From an uncultured Granulosicoccaceae bacterium (GTDB lineage Bacteria; Pseudomonadota; Gammaproteobacteria; Granulosicoccales; Granulosicoccaceae), in the NCBI GenBank assembly GCA_937998875.1, contig CALLBO010000031.1, positions 1 to 64,000 on the forward strand: a DNA stretch of 64,000 nt. The letters are read 5' to 3'. Below, in pieces: positions 1 through 10,044 of the stretch (its first letter is position 1; each line of letters opens with the position of its first letter). A program made the translations under genes and the position numbers. Under the pieces are notes generated by a model that made no database searches, had not been told where the DNA came from, and saw only the letters and a program-made list of their open reading frames with translations.

Positions 1-117
1 TGAAATACTCCGGAGTCGGGTCTGAGTGGCATGGATGCCACGTGAGCGCCAGCGGCACAGGGATGTGCCATTGGCGCGGCCCGACGGAGGAGGATTTCAA
101 AAAATGGCGCAGCCACC

Positions 118-284
118 CGCAGGGCAAAATGGCAGCAAGAAAGACTTTTGCCTACTTTTGGTCTTTTTAAAAGTAGGGCCGCCCGCAGGGCATGTGAGAA
201 CGATAGCCGCCGGCAGGGCATGCCAACTCGGCAAGCAAGAGCGTAAGCCCCCCACATGGTATGCAAAGCTCGGCAAGCAAGAGC
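118..284. repeat. Extragenic repeat cluster upstream of the first gene
   Basis: The first 399 bases hold no gene I can support. Within them is a cluster of short repeats. A 16-bp direct repeat (CTCGGCAAGCAAGAGC) occurs at 227-242 and again at 269-284. The string GCAGGGCA occurs near 119, 183 and 213. A hairpin with 8-bp arms (CTACTTTT/AAAAGTAG) lies at 152-176. The pattern resembles the G+C-rich extragenic elements scattered through many gammaproteobacterial genomes; function is unknown. Confidence 0.5.
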
Positions 285-399
285 TAATCACAAGGTTAAA
301 GCCACGATGCGTGGTACACTACCGAGCTAATTTAAATCCCTAAACGTGGCTCACTGCTTTGTCGACCGACAACAGCATGGCCATTTACGGAGGCTCAGT

Positions 400-870
400 G
401 TGCGCTTCATACAGTGCTTGTTCTGCGTACTATTGGCAACATTACTAACCGCCTGCGCAAGTGTTATTCCCAAACTGGCCAAACCAGCCAAACCTACGGT
501 AGAGTTGGTTAGTGTCAAGCCACTGAATATAAATGTAGCCGAACAAAAGTTGCGTTTTCAGCTGAAAGTCACCAACCCGAACAGCTTTGATATTCCAGTT
601 GAAGCGGTCAATTTTGTCGCACGATTTAACGATACCAATATCGCCAACGGCAAAAGCAACCAGTCGGTAATTGTTCCCGCCAACAGTGAGGCACTGTTGT
701 CACTTGACGTCACTGCCGGGCTGAATCGACTGGCAAGCTCCCTCGGCACATTACTACAGGGAAAATCGCTTAACCTCGACTATGAACTCTCCGGCACTGT
801 TCAGGTTGCAAGCTGGCCTGATCCAATTCCGTTTGATGTAGTTGGTGCAATGGATTTGGATGACAGTTAG
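400..870 (+). CDS. LEA type 2 (WHy-like) family lipoprotein
   Basis: A 156-residue predicted lipoprotein with a single LEA-14/WHy-type beta-sandwich domain. I chose the GTG at 400 because GGAGG sits six bases ahead of it and because it puts a short hydrophobic signal with lipobox LTAC directly at the N-terminus, lipidated Cys at residue 19; a longer reading from GTG 346 would leave an unneeded tail. After the lipobox comes the typical pattern of this family: an opening strand around the KPLNINV segment, a central VTNPNSFDIPV segment, and alternating strands to the end. Bacterial members are usually lipid-anchored and are linked to desiccation or general stress, but the molecular role is not settled. 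No operon partner is obvious; the next gene starts 116 bases on. Confidence 0.8.
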   Translation: MRFIQCLFCVLLATLLTACASVIPKLAKPAKPTVELVSVKPLNINVAEQKLRFQLKVTNPNSFDIPVEAVNFVARFNDTNIANGKSNQSVIVPANSEALLSLDVTAGLNRLASSLGTLLQGKSLNLDYELSGTVQVASWPDPIPFDVVGAMDLDDS

Positions 871-986
871 CAGCTAGACTCCCGCATATGCAGTCATCAG
901 CCCTCGGGCAATGATAGATCAATTGAGCCTCCAAAGCGCACGAATGAAATCGCAGGCGGAGCAAGAAGAACAAATAAGGCTAATAA

Positions 987-1748
987 ATGCTCCCTCCTGT
1001 CACCGGCGAAGCCCGGCTGCTACGCAAAGTACCCGACCTGCCATCCGGCACAGCAGTGCCGCTCAATCATCGGCCGGGCTATCAGCTAAACCAACAAAAA
1101 CCGGTACCGCGAGAGCACACCTCCTTACCACCCACACAGCAATTTCGATTCAAACCTTTAAACCGTCGGGTATTTCGATACACCGAGTTTGCCCGACAAC
1201 TTGCTCGCCAGCCTGCGGCGACCGGAGCGATAGCCCCCTCATCCAGATCCCTGGCGAAACGCGTTGTCTGGCAGGCTGATCTGCATGATGCGAAAACCGT
1301 CGTTGAGCTCGGCTCGGGCACCGGCGTATTTACCGAAGAAATTCTAAACACGCTGACAGCTGAGCAAAAGTTCTTCGCGATAGAGCTAAACAAGACATTT
1401 GTGACTGCCACGAGAAATCGGTGCCCTGACGCCTGCGTTTATCATAGCGCTGCAACCGAATTGCCAGTTTGGCTGACAAAAGCCGGGAGTCAGCATGCAG
1501 ACTGCGTTATCTCCAGTCTGCCGTGGACTATATTTGATGTAGCAGATCAAGACGAACTGATGCGTGTAATCAGCAGCTCGCTGGCACCCGATGGGGTTTT
1601 TGTTGCGATTGTGTATCTAGGTGCAAAGTACAGATCACGCGGCCGGTACTTTATCAACAACTTACAACGTCACTTTGCCACTGTGACAACCACGCCAACC
1701 GTATGGCGAAACCTGCCACCGACACAAATTTATCGTTGTGTGAAATAA
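987..1748 (+). CDS. Phospholipid N-methyltransferase-like SAM-dependent methyltransferase
   Basis: A class I SAM-dependent methyltransferase of 253 residues. Motif I, VVELGSGTGV, is at 105-114; the acidic IELN strand end follows at 132-135; SSLPW at 176-180 occupies motif IV. An AIAPSSR segment at 81-87 and a C-terminal WRNLPP...YRC at 240-251 match the layout of COG3963 enzymes (PmtA type), which methylate phosphatidylethanolamine towards phosphatidylcholine. The ATG at 987 has AAGG seven bases upstream, which supports it, but the first 60 or so residues are low in structure and not part of the catalytic fold. The next gene begins two bases after the stop, so the two are probably co-transcribed. 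Substrate is inferred from family resemblance only; related enzymes include rRNA adenine methylases. Confidence 0.65.
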   Translation: MLPPVTGEARLLRKVPDLPSGTAVPLNHRPGYQLNQQKPVPREHTSLPPTQQFRFKPLNRRVFRYTEFARQLARQPAATGAIAPSSRSLAKRVVWQADLHDAKTVVELGSGTGVFTEEILNTLTAEQKFFAIELNKTFVTATRNRCPDACVYHSAATELPVWLTKAGSQHADCVISSLPWTIFDVADQDELMRVISSSLAPDGVFVAIVYLGAKYRSRGRYFINNLQRHFATVTTTPTVWRNLPPTQIYRCVK

Positions 1749-1750
1749 CC

Positions 1751-2524
1751 ATGAAGCCAGTTCGATCTTCATTTTTAATGCTGAAAAAACTCTCTGAGAG
1801 AAGCCGTGCTGCATCGAGCGCTGCCGAAAAGCATCAGCAGGAAGAGTCTGTTTCGCGCAAGGAGAGATTGCAGGATTGGCTGTCGCCCAAGCCGGCAAGA
1901 ATACAGCTCTTTGACGGTGAAAGAGAACTGTTTCGAAAAGGACTTATTCTGGTCACAGACACAAGACTGGCTTACATAGATCCGTTTGATCGAATGCTGA
2001 AAACCTACATGTTTGAACACATGATAAGCGTACACAAACAGTTCTATCGAGCCACTGTATTTAACCAACGCTTGTGTAAAAGCCTGTTGATTTTAAGTGT
2101 TTTAATTTTCCTGGTTATTCTTACTATTGATCTGCTGGACAGCGCTTCTAGCGGCTTTTTTCTGGTTTACGTCCCACTGGCGGCCAGCATACTACTCGGT
2201 ATAAAAGCATGGAACGACATGAAACCCTGGTACATTGTGCATTGGCGTATGAGAGATCATACCTATGGTGAAATCACCCAGGAACCCCTGCTCCGTGAAC
2301 GAATTCGAGGCGATACAAAGCGAGAGGAATTTATGAACGAACTCGCAAATGCGATGAACGAAGCGCTGTCTGGAAAGACCTGGTGGCCATCGAAAACGGA
2401 ACAGACGAGCAACAATTCAATGACAACACAATCTTCTGACCGCGAGCAGCAGTCTGAAGACGAATCAAACCCTAATGATAAATCCGCGGCGCGCCTGACT
2501 CTGGTTACCGACAACTATCAATAA
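1751..2524 (+). CDS. Hypothetical inner-membrane protein with two TM segments
   Basis: I do not recognise this 257-residue protein. It has a basic N-terminus (1-45), a soluble beta-rich section (50-105) that reads like a small PH-like or bPH domain (FDGERELFRKGLILVTDTRLAY style), two hydrophobic segments at about 111-128 and 135-153, a second soluble section, and an acidic, Gln/Ser-rich tail. The start at ATG 1751 lies two bases after the stop of the methyltransferase gene; longer starts would run into that gene. Tight spacing suggests translation coupled to the methyltransferase, so a role at the membrane near lipid modification is possible, but this is inference from position only. Confidence 0.6.
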   Translation: MKPVRSSFLMLKKLSERSRAASSAAEKHQQEESVSRKERLQDWLSPKPARIQLFDGERELFRKGLILVTDTRLAYIDPFDRMLKTYMFEHMISVHKQFYRATVFNQRLCKSLLILSVLIFLVILTIDLLDSASSGFFLVYVPLAASILLGIKAWNDMKPWYIVHWRMRDHTYGEITQEPLLRERIRGDTKREEFMNELANAMNEALSGKTWWPSKTEQTSNNSMTTQSSDREQQSEDESNPNDKSAARLTLVTDNYQ

Positions 2525-2531
2525 CGATTAG

Positions 2532-3311
2532 TTAAATTTTTATTTCAAAATCGTAGCTTATTGACAATGGCGCATGATCAGAAAATCGATTATCTCTGTA
2601 AACCGAAGTTTTATTCACCTGATCGCGCAACCCGGGTGTAGTGATCTGATAGTCGATTCGCCACCCGGTATTATTCGCATACGCCTGCCCGCGGTTAGAC
2701 CACCAGGTATACTCATGTTCCTTCTGCGGTAGTGCGCGAAATGCATCGACATAATTATGCTTGTCGAGCAGTTGCGTCATCCATTGCCTTTCTTCCGGCA
2801 GAAATCCCGAGTTTTTCTGATTACCCCGCCAGTTTCGAATGTCTGCTTTCGTATGGGCAATGTTCCAGTCACCACAAATAACGTACTGCCGCTTTCGTTT
2901 CTTAAGCTTCAGCAGATGTGGCAGCATGATATCCATCATGCGCACTTTGAACTCCTGACGAACATCGCCGGAAGAACCGGAAGGCATGTACAAAGACACC
3001 ACAGACAGGTTATCGAAACAGACTTCAAGATAGCGCCCTTCCCGATCAATCAGTTCATCACCCAGGCCATAGATCACCTTTTTCGGTTCGTGCCTGCTGT
3101 AGATACCGACACCGCTATAACCAGGCTTTTCCGCATCATGTAAATACCTTTTATAGCCCTTCGGGCTAAACAACTCATCATCGAGCTGATGCGCCTGCGC
3201 TTTAGTTTCCTGCAGGCAAACGATGTCCGCGCGCTGATTTTTCATCCATTGATAAAAACCTTTTTTTCCAGCCGAACGGATGCCATTGCAGTTTAATGTG
3301 ATGATTTTCAT
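2532..3311 (-). CDS. xth: Exodeoxyribonuclease III
   Basis: AP endonuclease / 3'-5' exonuclease of the EEP superfamily, acting in base excision repair in the cytoplasm. 259 residues from ATG 3311, close to the family length. Catalytic landmarks are all present: Asn7 in MKIITLNCNG, QETKA at 34-38 (metal-binding Glu35), GDWN at 147-150, WRIDY at 217-221 and the terminal SDHAPL with SDH at 244-246. An upstream in-frame start would add 27 residues that do not belong to the family, so it was not used. Convergent with the preceding hypothetical gene, with seven bases between the stops. Confidence 0.95.
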   Translation of the reverse strand: MKIITLNCNGIRSAGKKGFYQWMKNQRADIVCLQETKAQAHQLDDELFSPKGYKRYLHDAEKPGYSGVGIYSRHEPKKVIYGLGDELIDREGRYLEVCFDNLSVVSLYMPSGSSGDVRQEFKVRMMDIMLPHLLKLKKRKRQYVICGDWNIAHTKADIRNWRGNQKNSGFLPEERQWMTQLLDKHNYVDAFRALPQKEHEYTWWSNRGQAYANNTGWRIDYQITTPGLRDQVNKTSVYRDNRFSDHAPLSISYDFEIKI

Positions 3312-3522
3312 GTTTTCCCGATTCAGCGACGATGCTCTCCAGTCTACGGTGAATTTTCCGCCATTTCGATTTGCATTACAAAACAAAAACAAAGGGGATT
3401 TTCCGCACTGTCGCTCAATTATTTTTCAGCCCAACCGCTATAAACACTGTACACAAATTAACGCTCGAGTCTGCAGTGAGTTACCGAAGTCAGTTCTCTG
3501 ACAACAACCGGGTTTTCGAGAA

Positions 3523-4212
3523 ATGAAGAAGTCAGATCAAAAAGTGACGACGCGTGGCGGCGGTGCACTCATTTCCCCCAGCCGGGCAATGAGTCACTGG
3601 CTGTCACGTGGCACAGCAGTAATCGCTGTTGTGGCCGGTGTTACGCTACTGGCTAGTCCCGCCAGCGCGCGCTGGTATAAATGGATCGACGAAGACGGAA
3701 ACATTTCCTACCAGGATCGACCGCCGCCGTCGACGTTTGAAGAGTCAAGCCAGGTTCTCAACCAACATGGCGTCACGCTCGAAACAATTCCCAGCAAGCT
3801 TGAACAGATTGAACTGGATCGACAGGCAAGGCTGGAAAAAGAAAAGCAACAACGCGACGAAGCCCTGCTGCGAGCATTTCCAAACGAATACGATCTGATT
3901 AGTACGCGTGACAAGCGTGTTTTGCACATTGATGGCGCGATCGCTCGCATGCACGACCAGATGGTGATTCTCAATACCCGCCTGATCTCAATTGAAGACC
4001 GCGTGGCAGAACGCATAAAACGCCAGCTCGCACCGAGTGACGCCCTGGAATCTGACCGTATCGCCGTACTGCGCAGCATCGACAGCAACGACGCGCTGAT
4101 TACTTCCAAACTACGTGAACGAAGGCTGATTATTGCTCAGTTTGATCGCGACCTGCGACGCTACCGTCAATTGAAGCAACACATTACTTCAACCGCCACG
4201 TACAGCGACTAA
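3523..4212 (+). CDS. DUF4124 domain-containing protein
   Basis: Secreted or periplasmic protein of 229 residues. A hydrophobic core at 31-45 ending in ASPASA (44-49) looks like a signal peptide with cleavage before Arg50; ATG 3589 (residue 23) would give a more standard signal length and is a possible true start. Directly behind is the DUF4124 signature, [18 protein letters not shown] at 51-68. The rest is highly charged and probably helical or coiled-coil, with Lys/Glu/Arg-rich stretches at about 88-105 and 185-225. DUF4124 is common in gammaproteobacterial envelope proteins and has no assigned biochemical role. Its stop overlaps the argB stop by four bases in convergent orientation. Confidence 0.85.
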   Translation: MKKSDQKVTTRGGGALISPSRAMSHWLSRGTAVIAVVAGVTLLASPASARWYKWIDEDGNISYQDRPPPSTFEESSQVLNQHGVTLETIPSKLEQIELDRQARLEKEKQQRDEALLRAFPNEYDLISTRDKRVLHIDGAIARMHDQMVILNTRLISIEDRVAERIKRQLAPSDALESDRIAVLRSIDSNDALITSKLRERRLIIAQFDRDLRRYRQLKQHITSTATYSD

Positions 4213-5117
4213 TCACTCGATTTAATTTGTGTACCGACGCCTGTGTCGGTAAATAACTCAAGCAGGACCGCATTCTCCACTCTGCCGTCAAGCACTGTGG
4301 CAGTTTTAACGCCGTTTTTCACGGCTTCCAGCGCGCAACGCACTTTTGGCAGCATCCCGCCGTATATTGTGCCGTCTTCAATTAGCGCTTTTATATCGAC
4401 CGGTAAGAGACCGGATAGCAAGCCGCCCTGCTTGTCGAGGATACCCGCAGTATCTGTCAACAGGAGCAGTTTCTCAGCATTTAACTCAGAGGCAATCGCA
4501 CTGGCAACCAGATCTGCATTGATATTGTAACTGCGTCCGTCGTGACCAACACCTATCGGTGCGATCACCGGTATAAATCTATCCTGACGCAGTGTTTCAA
4601 TGATTGATCGATCGACAGATTCAACCTCACCGACCTGACCAAGATCTGCACCACCCTCAAGGACCATCGGTACCGCTTTTATCAAACCACCGTCTTTACC
4701 CGTCAACCCTACCGACCGGCAGCCAACCTGACTAAGCAGCGACACGATACTTTTATTCACCTGCGCACCAAGCACCATCTCGACGACATCCATCGTCTCC
4801 GCAGTAGTGACTCGCATACCCTGAATGGTTTCTGTTTCTATACCGAGCTGGGCAAGATGCGTTTTGATTTGCGGTCCACCACCGTGCACCACTACAGTGT
4901 GTATACCGATCTGATTCATCAATGCGATATTGCTGGCAAAGCTTCGCTTTAACGTCTCATCACTCATTGCATGACCACCGTATTTAACAACGATGGTCTT
5001 ACCGGCAAGGCTTTGAATATAGGGCAACGCCTCGTTGAGGACTCGGGCGGTGTCGTGTGCAGCAGTGGTTTCCAAGGGGTTCTCCGGAGAAACCCCCTTC
5101 AGTTCAGACTGGTTCAT
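4209..5117 (-). CDS. argB: Acetylglutamate kinase
   Basis: Phosphorylates N-acetyl-L-glutamate in the second step of arginine biosynthesis. 302 residues, amino acid kinase fold: phosphate-loop Lys in KYGGHAM (45-51), HGGGPQI (78-84) for substrate binding, NINADLVAS for the second nucleotide region. The N-terminal extension of about 25 residues ahead of the core resembles the arginine-sensitive hexameric ArgB of Pseudomonas, where an N-terminal helix mediates hexamer formation; that sensitivity is inference here. It follows the phosphomannomutase gene in the same order as the Pseudomonas coaBC-dut-algC-argB cluster, with a 47-base gap. Confidence 0.97.
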   Translation of the reverse strand: MNQSELKGVSPENPLETTAAHDTARVLNEALPYIQSLAGKTIVVKYGGHAMSDETLKRSFASNIALMNQIGIHTVVVHGGGPQIKTHLAQLGIETETIQGMRVTTAETMDVVEMVLGAQVNKSIVSLLSQVGCRSVGLTGKDGGLIKAVPMVLEGGADLGQVGEVESVDRSIIETLRQDRFIPVIAPIGVGHDGRSYNINADLVASAIASELNAEKLLLLTDTAGILDKQGGLLSGLLPVDIKALIEDGTIYGGMLPKVRCALEAVKNGVKTATVLDGRVENAVLLELFTDTGVGTQIKSSD

Positions 5118-5164
5118 CTGCCGAAAAAACGATGGCAGATTTCCAGCTACGCAGGAAGCGGGTC

Positions 5165-6538
5165 TTAAAAAGGCAGGTCAATACTCGAATCCACATCCAA
5201 CATCGCGGTGCGGAAACTCGATTGAATCTTCTCAAGATCTGATTGTGAATCAGCTTCGAATCGAATTACAAGTGATGGCGTGGTATTCGATGCACGTACC
5301 AGTCCCCAGCCATTTTCAAAGTCAGCCCGAATACCGTCAATCGTCGTCAGTTTTGCGCCGTCAAATTTGGCGCTCTCTACAAATTCCTGCATGAATTTAT
5401 GGTGTTCCCCTTCGGCGAATTTAATTCCTAGCTCAGGGGTATTCACGCTATTGGGAATCTCACCAAATATTTCACTGACAGGGCGATCATCTCGAGACAA
5501 AATCTCCAGTAGTCTGGCCGCCGAATAAAGCGCATCATCAAAACCATACCAGCGCTCTTTAAAGAAGATATGTCCGCTCATCTCGCCACCAAGGGCCGCC
5601 CCTGTTTCTTTGATGCGCGCTTTTACAAACGAGTGGCCGGTTTTCCACATTTCGGGTTCGCCACCGGCTTCACTGATTGCTTTGGGTAACAGCGTTGAGC
5701 ATTTCACATCAAAGATAATCTTCGCACCGGGATTGCGATCAAGGATATCTCGCGAGTACAAAATCATTTGCCGATCCGGCCAGATGATCTGACCTTTATC
5801 ATCAATCACCCCAACGCGATCACCATCTCCATCAAAGGCAAGACCGAGTTCAAGCTTCTCTTTTTCTACTACCGCCATAATGTCCTGCAGGTTCTCAACC
5901 TTGGCAGGATCCGGGTGATGATTGGGAAAGTTACCATCCACTTCTGTGAACAGTTCATGTACTTCACAGCCAAGTTTAGTAAACAGCTGTGTTGCACAAA
6001 CCCCGGCTACACCATTGCCGCAATCACTCGCTACTCGCATTTTACGAGATAGTTTAATATCACCGATAATACGATCAAGATAAGCATCCATCACATCAGT
6101 TTCAGAGTAATTGCCTTCTCCACTGGCAAGATCATCTTTAACGATACGTTGATATAGTTCCTGGATTCCATCACCAAACAAAGTATCGCCACCGATCATC
6201 ATTTTAAGACCATTGTACTCCGGTGGGTTATGACTGCCGGTAACCATGATGCCGGTACCGGTTTCAAGGTGATAGGTTGAAAAGTAAAGTACCGGCGTGG
6301 GCACCATACCGATATTAATTACATCGCAGCCCGTGCTCTGAATACCTTTGGCAAGCGCTGCAATAAGATCAGGGCCGGACAATCGTCCATCACGGGCAAG
6401 ATTTACAACCTTCTGCCCGCGTGCCAATGCTTCACTACCAAAGGCTCGACCAATTTGTTCACAGGCCTGCGGGGTCAGTGCATCAGCAACAACTCCACGG
6501 ATGTCATAAGCACGGAAAATGGAGGCATCAATATTCAT
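5165..6538 (-). CDS. algC: Phosphomannomutase/phosphoglucomutase
   Basis: Alpha-D-phosphohexomutase of 457 residues that interconverts the 1- and 6-phosphates of mannose or glucose, feeding GDP-mannose, LPS and exopolysaccharide synthesis. RAYDIRG at 9-15; the phosphoserine loop [11 protein letters not shown] at 100-110 with catalytic Ser102; metal loop DGDGDR at 236-241; sugar-specificity loop GEMSGH at 318-323, the type shared by dual-specificity PMM/PGM enzymes; C-terminal phosphate-binding RASNTTP. Length matches Pseudomonas AlgC (about 460). Gene position between dut and argB is also that of algC. The 185 bases between it and dut contain no supported gene. Confidence 0.95.
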   Translation of the reverse strand: MNIDASIFRAYDIRGVVADALTPQACEQIGRAFGSEALARGQKVVNLARDGRLSGPDLIAALAKGIQSTGCDVINIGMVPTPVLYFSTYHLETGTGIMVTGSHNPPEYNGLKMMIGGDTLFGDGIQELYQRIVKDDLASGEGNYSETDVMDAYLDRIIGDIKLSRKMRVASDCGNGVAGVCATQLFTKLGCEVHELFTEVDGNFPNHHPDPAKVENLQDIMAVVEKEKLELGLAFDGDGDRVGVIDDKGQIIWPDRQMILYSRDILDRNPGAKIIFDVKCSTLLPKAISEAGGEPEMWKTGHSFVKARIKETGAALGGEMSGHIFFKERWYGFDDALYSAARLLEILSRDDRPVSEIFGEIPNSVNTPELGIKFAEGEHHKFMQEFVESAKFDGAKLTTIDGIRADFENGWGLVRASNTTPSLVIRFEADSQSDLEKIQSSFRTAMLDVDSSIDLPF

Positions 6539-6723
6539 TTACACTCTCTTTGGTTTAAATCGCCGCTCAGAATCATTTTGGTATTAGCTGGTTCCGTAGT
6601 GCGGACAATGCAGCATCCATGGCAGATGCAGGAAACCCGCCATCCACCGGAATACATTTCACAAAATCTCGAATACCGCTACCGTAATGCAGGTGAATCG
6701 AGGGCAACATACTTTGTAATAGA

Positions 6724-7179
6724 CTACTGACTACCGGAAGACCCAAACCCACCACTACCTCGCTCAGTGGTATTAAATTCTTCCACTACATCAAACGATG
6801 ACTGAACCACCGGAACAATCACCAGTTGTGCAATCCTGTCACCGGCTTTTATATCGAACGGCTCGGCTGAGCGATTCCAGATTGACACAAAAAGCTGCCC
6901 CTGATAATCCGAGTCAATTAACCCGACAAGATTTCCAAGCACTATCCCATGCTTGTGACCTAGTCCCGAGCGCGGTAACAGCAAACCCGCCATACCGGTA
7001 TCTTCAATGTAAACCGCGATGCCGGTCGGCAACAACTCAACCGCACCGGGGGCGAGTGTTAGCGTTGAATCGATACAGGCTCGCAGATCAAGACCGGCAG
7101 ATCCTTCAGTTGCATGTTGCGGTAGTGGTATCTCGCTGCCAATCCGCTGATCCAGAATTTTTACCTGAATTTTATTCAT
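6724..7179 (-). CDS. dut: dUTP diphosphatase
   Basis: Trimeric dUTPase that hydrolyses dUTP to dUMP and pyrophosphate, keeping uracil out of DNA and supplying dTMP synthesis. 151 residues, the normal length. All five family motifs are readable: GLDLRA near 29-34, RSGLG at 70-74, GLIDSDYQG at 86-94, GDRIAQLV at 113-120, and the C-terminal arm [10 protein letters not shown] at 140-149. It sits 30 bases downstream of coaBC on the same strand, as in Escherichia coli and Pseudomonas. Confidence 0.97.
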   Translation of the reverse strand: MNKIQVKILDQRIGSEIPLPQHATEGSAGLDLRACIDSTLTLAPGAVELLPTGIAVYIEDTGMAGLLLPRSGLGHKHGIVLGNLVGLIDSDYQGQLFVSIWNRSAEPFDIKAGDRIAQLVIVPVVQSSFDVVEEFNTTERGSGGFGSSGSQ

Positions 7180-7209
7180 AAACCCGCTAAGTGACTGTTG
7201 GTAGATTCA

Positions 7210-8466
7210 TTATTTACTTTGCACTTGTTTAAAGCGCTCGGCAATCAACCCGATCAAGCCATCTGCCAGTGATCGTTTTGACTGCAGCGCGAATGACTTT
7301 GACCCACCATCACGCCAGAAAACCTCTACTGCATTGCTATCTTTACCGAAGGTACGACCATCACCGACCAGATTAGCAACGATCATATCGAGATTCTTTT
7401 TTTCAAGCTTGCTGCGAGCATATTGTTCAAGCTTTTGTGTTTCAGCAGCAAAGCCGACACAAAAAGGTCTCGACGCTGAGCTTGCAACACCGGCCAGAAT
7501 ATCGGGGTTGCGTATCAAAGTAAGCGTTAAGTCTTCATCTGTCTTTTTTATCTTTTCGTCGCTTTGCTGTGCAACTTTATAATCTGCAACTGCAGCAACA
7601 GAAATAAAAATGCTGCCTTGCTTGATTCGCGACATCACAGCGGTTTGCATTTCTTCAGCCGTCGACACATCCACCCGACTTACCCCCGCGGGGGTTGCGA
7701 GTGTCACCGGTCCGCTTACAAGCGTCACATTGGCACCGGCAGATTGTGCTGCTGCCGCCAGCGCATAACCCATTTTGCCACTACTGTGGTTGCTTAAAAA
7801 ACGCACCGGATCAATGCGCTCTCGCGTCGGACCCGCAGTAATTAATATATCTACGGTCTGTAGCGCACCGTCTGTTGCCAGAGATGTCAGGTGAGTCGAA
7901 GCATGGGTACCCACCGCCCCCGGCAGATCCGCCGCTTGCAGCTGAGTGACAATATCATCGGGCTCAAGCATCCTGCCAGCGCCGGTTTCACCACAGGCCT
8001 GCGAACCGATTCCAGGCCCTAGCAGAGTTACACCGCGACTCTTTAACTTATCTATATTTTCAGCAGTGGCTGGCGCATTCCACATCACGGAGTTCATCGC
8101 CGGTACGATCACCAACGGGGCAGTGGTAGCCATGCACAGCGTAGATAACAAATCATCTGCCAGACCCGCCGAAATCTTTGCCGCCGTATTCGCGGTACAC
8201 GGTGCGATCAATACGATGTCAGCCCAACGCGCCAGTTCGATATGGCCCATTCCAGCCTCAGCTTTATCGTCCAGTAATTCAGTGTGTACCTCGTTGCCTG
8301 AGACTGCCTGAAAGACCAATGGTTTAACAAACTCACAGGCGGATGCTGTCATTACAACCTGCACCTCAGCACCCTGCTCAATCAATCTTCTGACGAGTGC
8401 CGGGACTTTGTAAATCGCAATCCCGCCAGTAACACCCAAGACTATTTTTTTTGCCAACACGCTCAT
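7210..8466 (-). CDS. coaBC: Bifunctional phosphopantothenoylcysteine decarboxylase / phosphopantothenate-cysteine ligase
   Basis: Catalyses two consecutive steps of coenzyme A synthesis. 418 residues. The N-terminal CoaC flavoprotein half shows GGIAIYK (14-20), catalytic His75, PAMNSVMW (122-129) and the mobile CGETGAGRM loop (158-166) with its catalytic Cys. The CoaB half begins near residue 204 with [13 protein letters not shown] (210-222) and SNHSSGKMG (225-233). A linker at 176-203 is slightly longer than usual. First gene of the apparent coaBC-dut-algC-argB transcription unit; divergent from radC across about 150 bases that should hold both promoters. Confidence 0.97.
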   Translation of the reverse strand: MSVLAKKIVLGVTGGIAIYKVPALVRRLIEQGAEVQVVMTASACEFVKPLVFQAVSGNEVHTELLDDKAEAGMGHIELARWADIVLIAPCTANTAAKISAGLADDLLSTLCMATTAPLVIVPAMNSVMWNAPATAENIDKLKSRGVTLLGPGIGSQACGETGAGRMLEPDDIVTQLQAADLPGAVGTHASTHLTSLATDGALQTVDILITAGPTRERIDPVRFLSNHSSGKMGYALAAAAQSAGANVTLVSGPVTLATPAGVSRVDVSTAEEMQTAVMSRIKQGSIFISVAAVADYKVAQQSDEKIKKTDEDLTLTLIRNPDILAGVASSASRPFCVGFAAETQKLEQYARSKLEKKNLDMIVANLVGDGRTFGKDSNAVEVFWRDGGSKSFALQSKRSLADGLIGLIAERFKQVQSK

Positions 8467-8619
8467 TTCACTATTGTATCAGTCTGGTTCCCTAGCCGAA
8501 CAGCTAAGGCAAAGTATCGTTGTTTAGCGAGGGAGTCTGAAAATGACAGGTTCTTACCGTTGTACAAAACAAGACCTGCTGCACAGCAGCCATACAAAAA
8601 AAACCCAACACTCGCACCC

Positions 8620-9294
8620 ATGGCAATGACAGATGTACCAGTCAGCGAGCGCCCACGCGAGAAATTACTTGCCCGTGGTGCTGAAACCCTGACAGATGCC
8701 GAACTTTTGGCAATATTCGTGCGAACCGGTGTACCAGGACGCAACGCGGTGGAAATCGCACACGACATCATCGCAGAATTCGGCGGGCTGGTTGAATTAC
8801 TACAGGCAAGCAAAACACACTTTTGTAACACTCGTGGACTGGGTCCGGCAAAATACGCACAGCTGTCTGCGGTGCTCGAAATAGCCAAGCGCTACCAATT
8901 CAACAAAGCGGAAGCCGGCGCATTTCTCGAATCACCGGATGCGGTCAAAAGCCTGGTAGCGCTTGAAATGAGAGATCTGGAGCACGAGGTCTTTGCCTGC
9001 CTGTTTTTGGATAACCGGCACAGGTTAATCTCCTACGAGGCACTATTCAGGGGCACAATTGACAGTGCGAGTGTGTATCCCCGGGAAGTAGTCAAAGCCG
9101 CCCTGGCTTGTAATGCAGCAGCTGTAGTGCTTGCGCATAACCACCCATCCGGTGTCGCCGAACCCAGTCGGGCAGATATCGATATCACGGGCCGTTTAAA
9201 AAAAGCGCTCAGCCTAATAGACGTGCGCGTGCTCGACCATATTATTGTCGGCGGGAATTATCAGGTATCCCTCGCTGAACGCGGGGAAATGTAG
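8620..9294 (+). CDS. radC: RadC family JAMM/MPN+ domain protein
   Basis: 224 residues from ATG 8620, matching the usual MAxTD...ERPREKLL start of the family; a second ATG lies two codons on, and longer starts add a non-conserved tail. N-terminal helix-hairpin-helix section around GLGPAK (73-78). C-terminal JAMM metalloprotease-like motif: HNHPSG at 173-178 followed by EPSRAD at 181-186, so the metal ligands His, His and Asp are intact. The historical link to DNA repair has been questioned and the substrate is unknown. Located next to coaBC as in many Gammaproteobacteria. Confidence 0.9.
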   Translation: MAMTDVPVSERPREKLLARGAETLTDAELLAIFVRTGVPGRNAVEIAHDIIAEFGGLVELLQASKTHFCNTRGLGPAKYAQLSAVLEIAKRYQFNKAEAGAFLESPDAVKSLVALEMRDLEHEVFACLFLDNRHRLISYEALFRGTIDSASVYPREVVKAALACNAAAVVLAHNHPSGVAEPSRADIDITGRLKKALSLIDVRVLDHIIVGGNYQVSLAERGEM

Positions 9295-9321
9295 GAACAA
9301 ACTGCTGGTTCAGGCAATAAA

Positions 9322-9347
9322 AAAGGGCGGTCCGAAGACCGCCCTTT
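9322..9347 (-). terminator. Rho-independent terminator of the OmpA-type lipoprotein gene
   Basis: An 11-bp perfect stem (AAAGGGCGGTC/GACCGCCCTTT) with a CGAA tetraloop. Read on the minus strand it is followed by TTTATT, so it terminates the lipoprotein gene ending at 9370; it may also slow readthrough from radC on the plus strand. Confidence 0.85.
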
Positions 9348-9369
9348 CCGATACAGCTTTCAGGTGAGA

Positions 9370-10044
9370 CTAGTTAACTGCTTCAACCCGAATTTCTACA
9401 CGTCTGTTGAGACGACGTCCTTCTGCAGTGTCGTTGCTCGCAACCGGAGCAGTTTCACCGAGACCAGAAGCAGTCACAGGCACATTAGGGAATGCACCCT
9501 GTAGAGTCGACTTAACAGTCTCAGCACGACGCTCTGACAGGCCCTGGTTGTACTCAGCAGCGCCACGACTATCCGCATGACCTACGACGTCGATCAGCTC
9601 AATGTCAGAGTAGCCTTTCAGCTTATCAATCAACGTTGTCATTTCGCGATTGCCCTGCCCGGTCAGCTGCGCTGAATCGTAAGGGAACAATGCACGGCCA
9701 CTCAATACAACCTTCTCTACCTCAGCTTCAGGCGCAGGTGCAGGCGGTGGTGGAGGCGGCGGTGGTGGTGCGACTTCTTCTTTTACTTCCTCTTTCGGAG
9801 CTTCGGCCATCTTCTCGGCCATTGCCTCTTCCTTACCTTCACACGAAGCTATAGAAGACTCGTCATCGAAGTAAGAAGAATGGAGACACCCTTTGGCAGA
9901 CTGAACAACTTTGCCAGTGGAAGACGCGACGTAGCTTTTAGTTGCTTCTCTTGCTTCACCTTCTGAAGCGCCGCCGCCAGCCATAGTGCCGCAACCTGTA
10001 AGGATCGCTGCAGCCATAGCGACAGACAGGAGTTTAATATGCAT
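9370..10044 (-). CDS. OmpA family outer membrane lipoprotein
   Basis: A 224-residue lipoprotein. The start at ATG 10044 has GGAG eight bases upstream; the GTG three codons earlier overlaps that site. Signal peptide with lipobox LTGC, Cys18. The middle carries an acidic Lys/Glu-rich stretch and then a run of nine or more prolines (around residue 95), a flexible spacer. The C-terminal 115 residues form an OmpA/MotB peptidoglycan-binding domain: the FPYDSAQL strand, VVGHADSRG helix-strand junction, LSERRAETV and the final NRRVEIRV. Such proteins tether the outer membrane to peptidoglycan. Likely monocistronic, with its own terminator. Confidence 0.9.
   Translation of the reverse strand: MHIKLLSVAMAAAILTGCGTMAGGGASEGEAREATKSYVASSTGKVVQSAKGCLHSSYFDDESSIASCEGKEEAMAEKMAEAPKEEVKEEVAPPPPPPPPPAPAPEAEVEKVVLSGRALFPYDSAQLTGQGNREMTTLIDKLKGYSDIELIDVVGHADSRGAAEYNQGLSERRAETVKSTLQGAFPNVPVTASGLGETAPVASNDTAEGRRLNRRVEIRVEAVN

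Noticed and set aside
911-1279. A 122-codon plus-strand frame
   Set aside because: It overlaps the methyltransferase gene in another frame, is low in complexity and has no family signature.
6573-6755. A 60-codon minus-strand frame between dut and algC
   Set aside because: It begins inside dut, has no ribosome site or recognisable pattern, and the gap is a plausible untranslated spacer.
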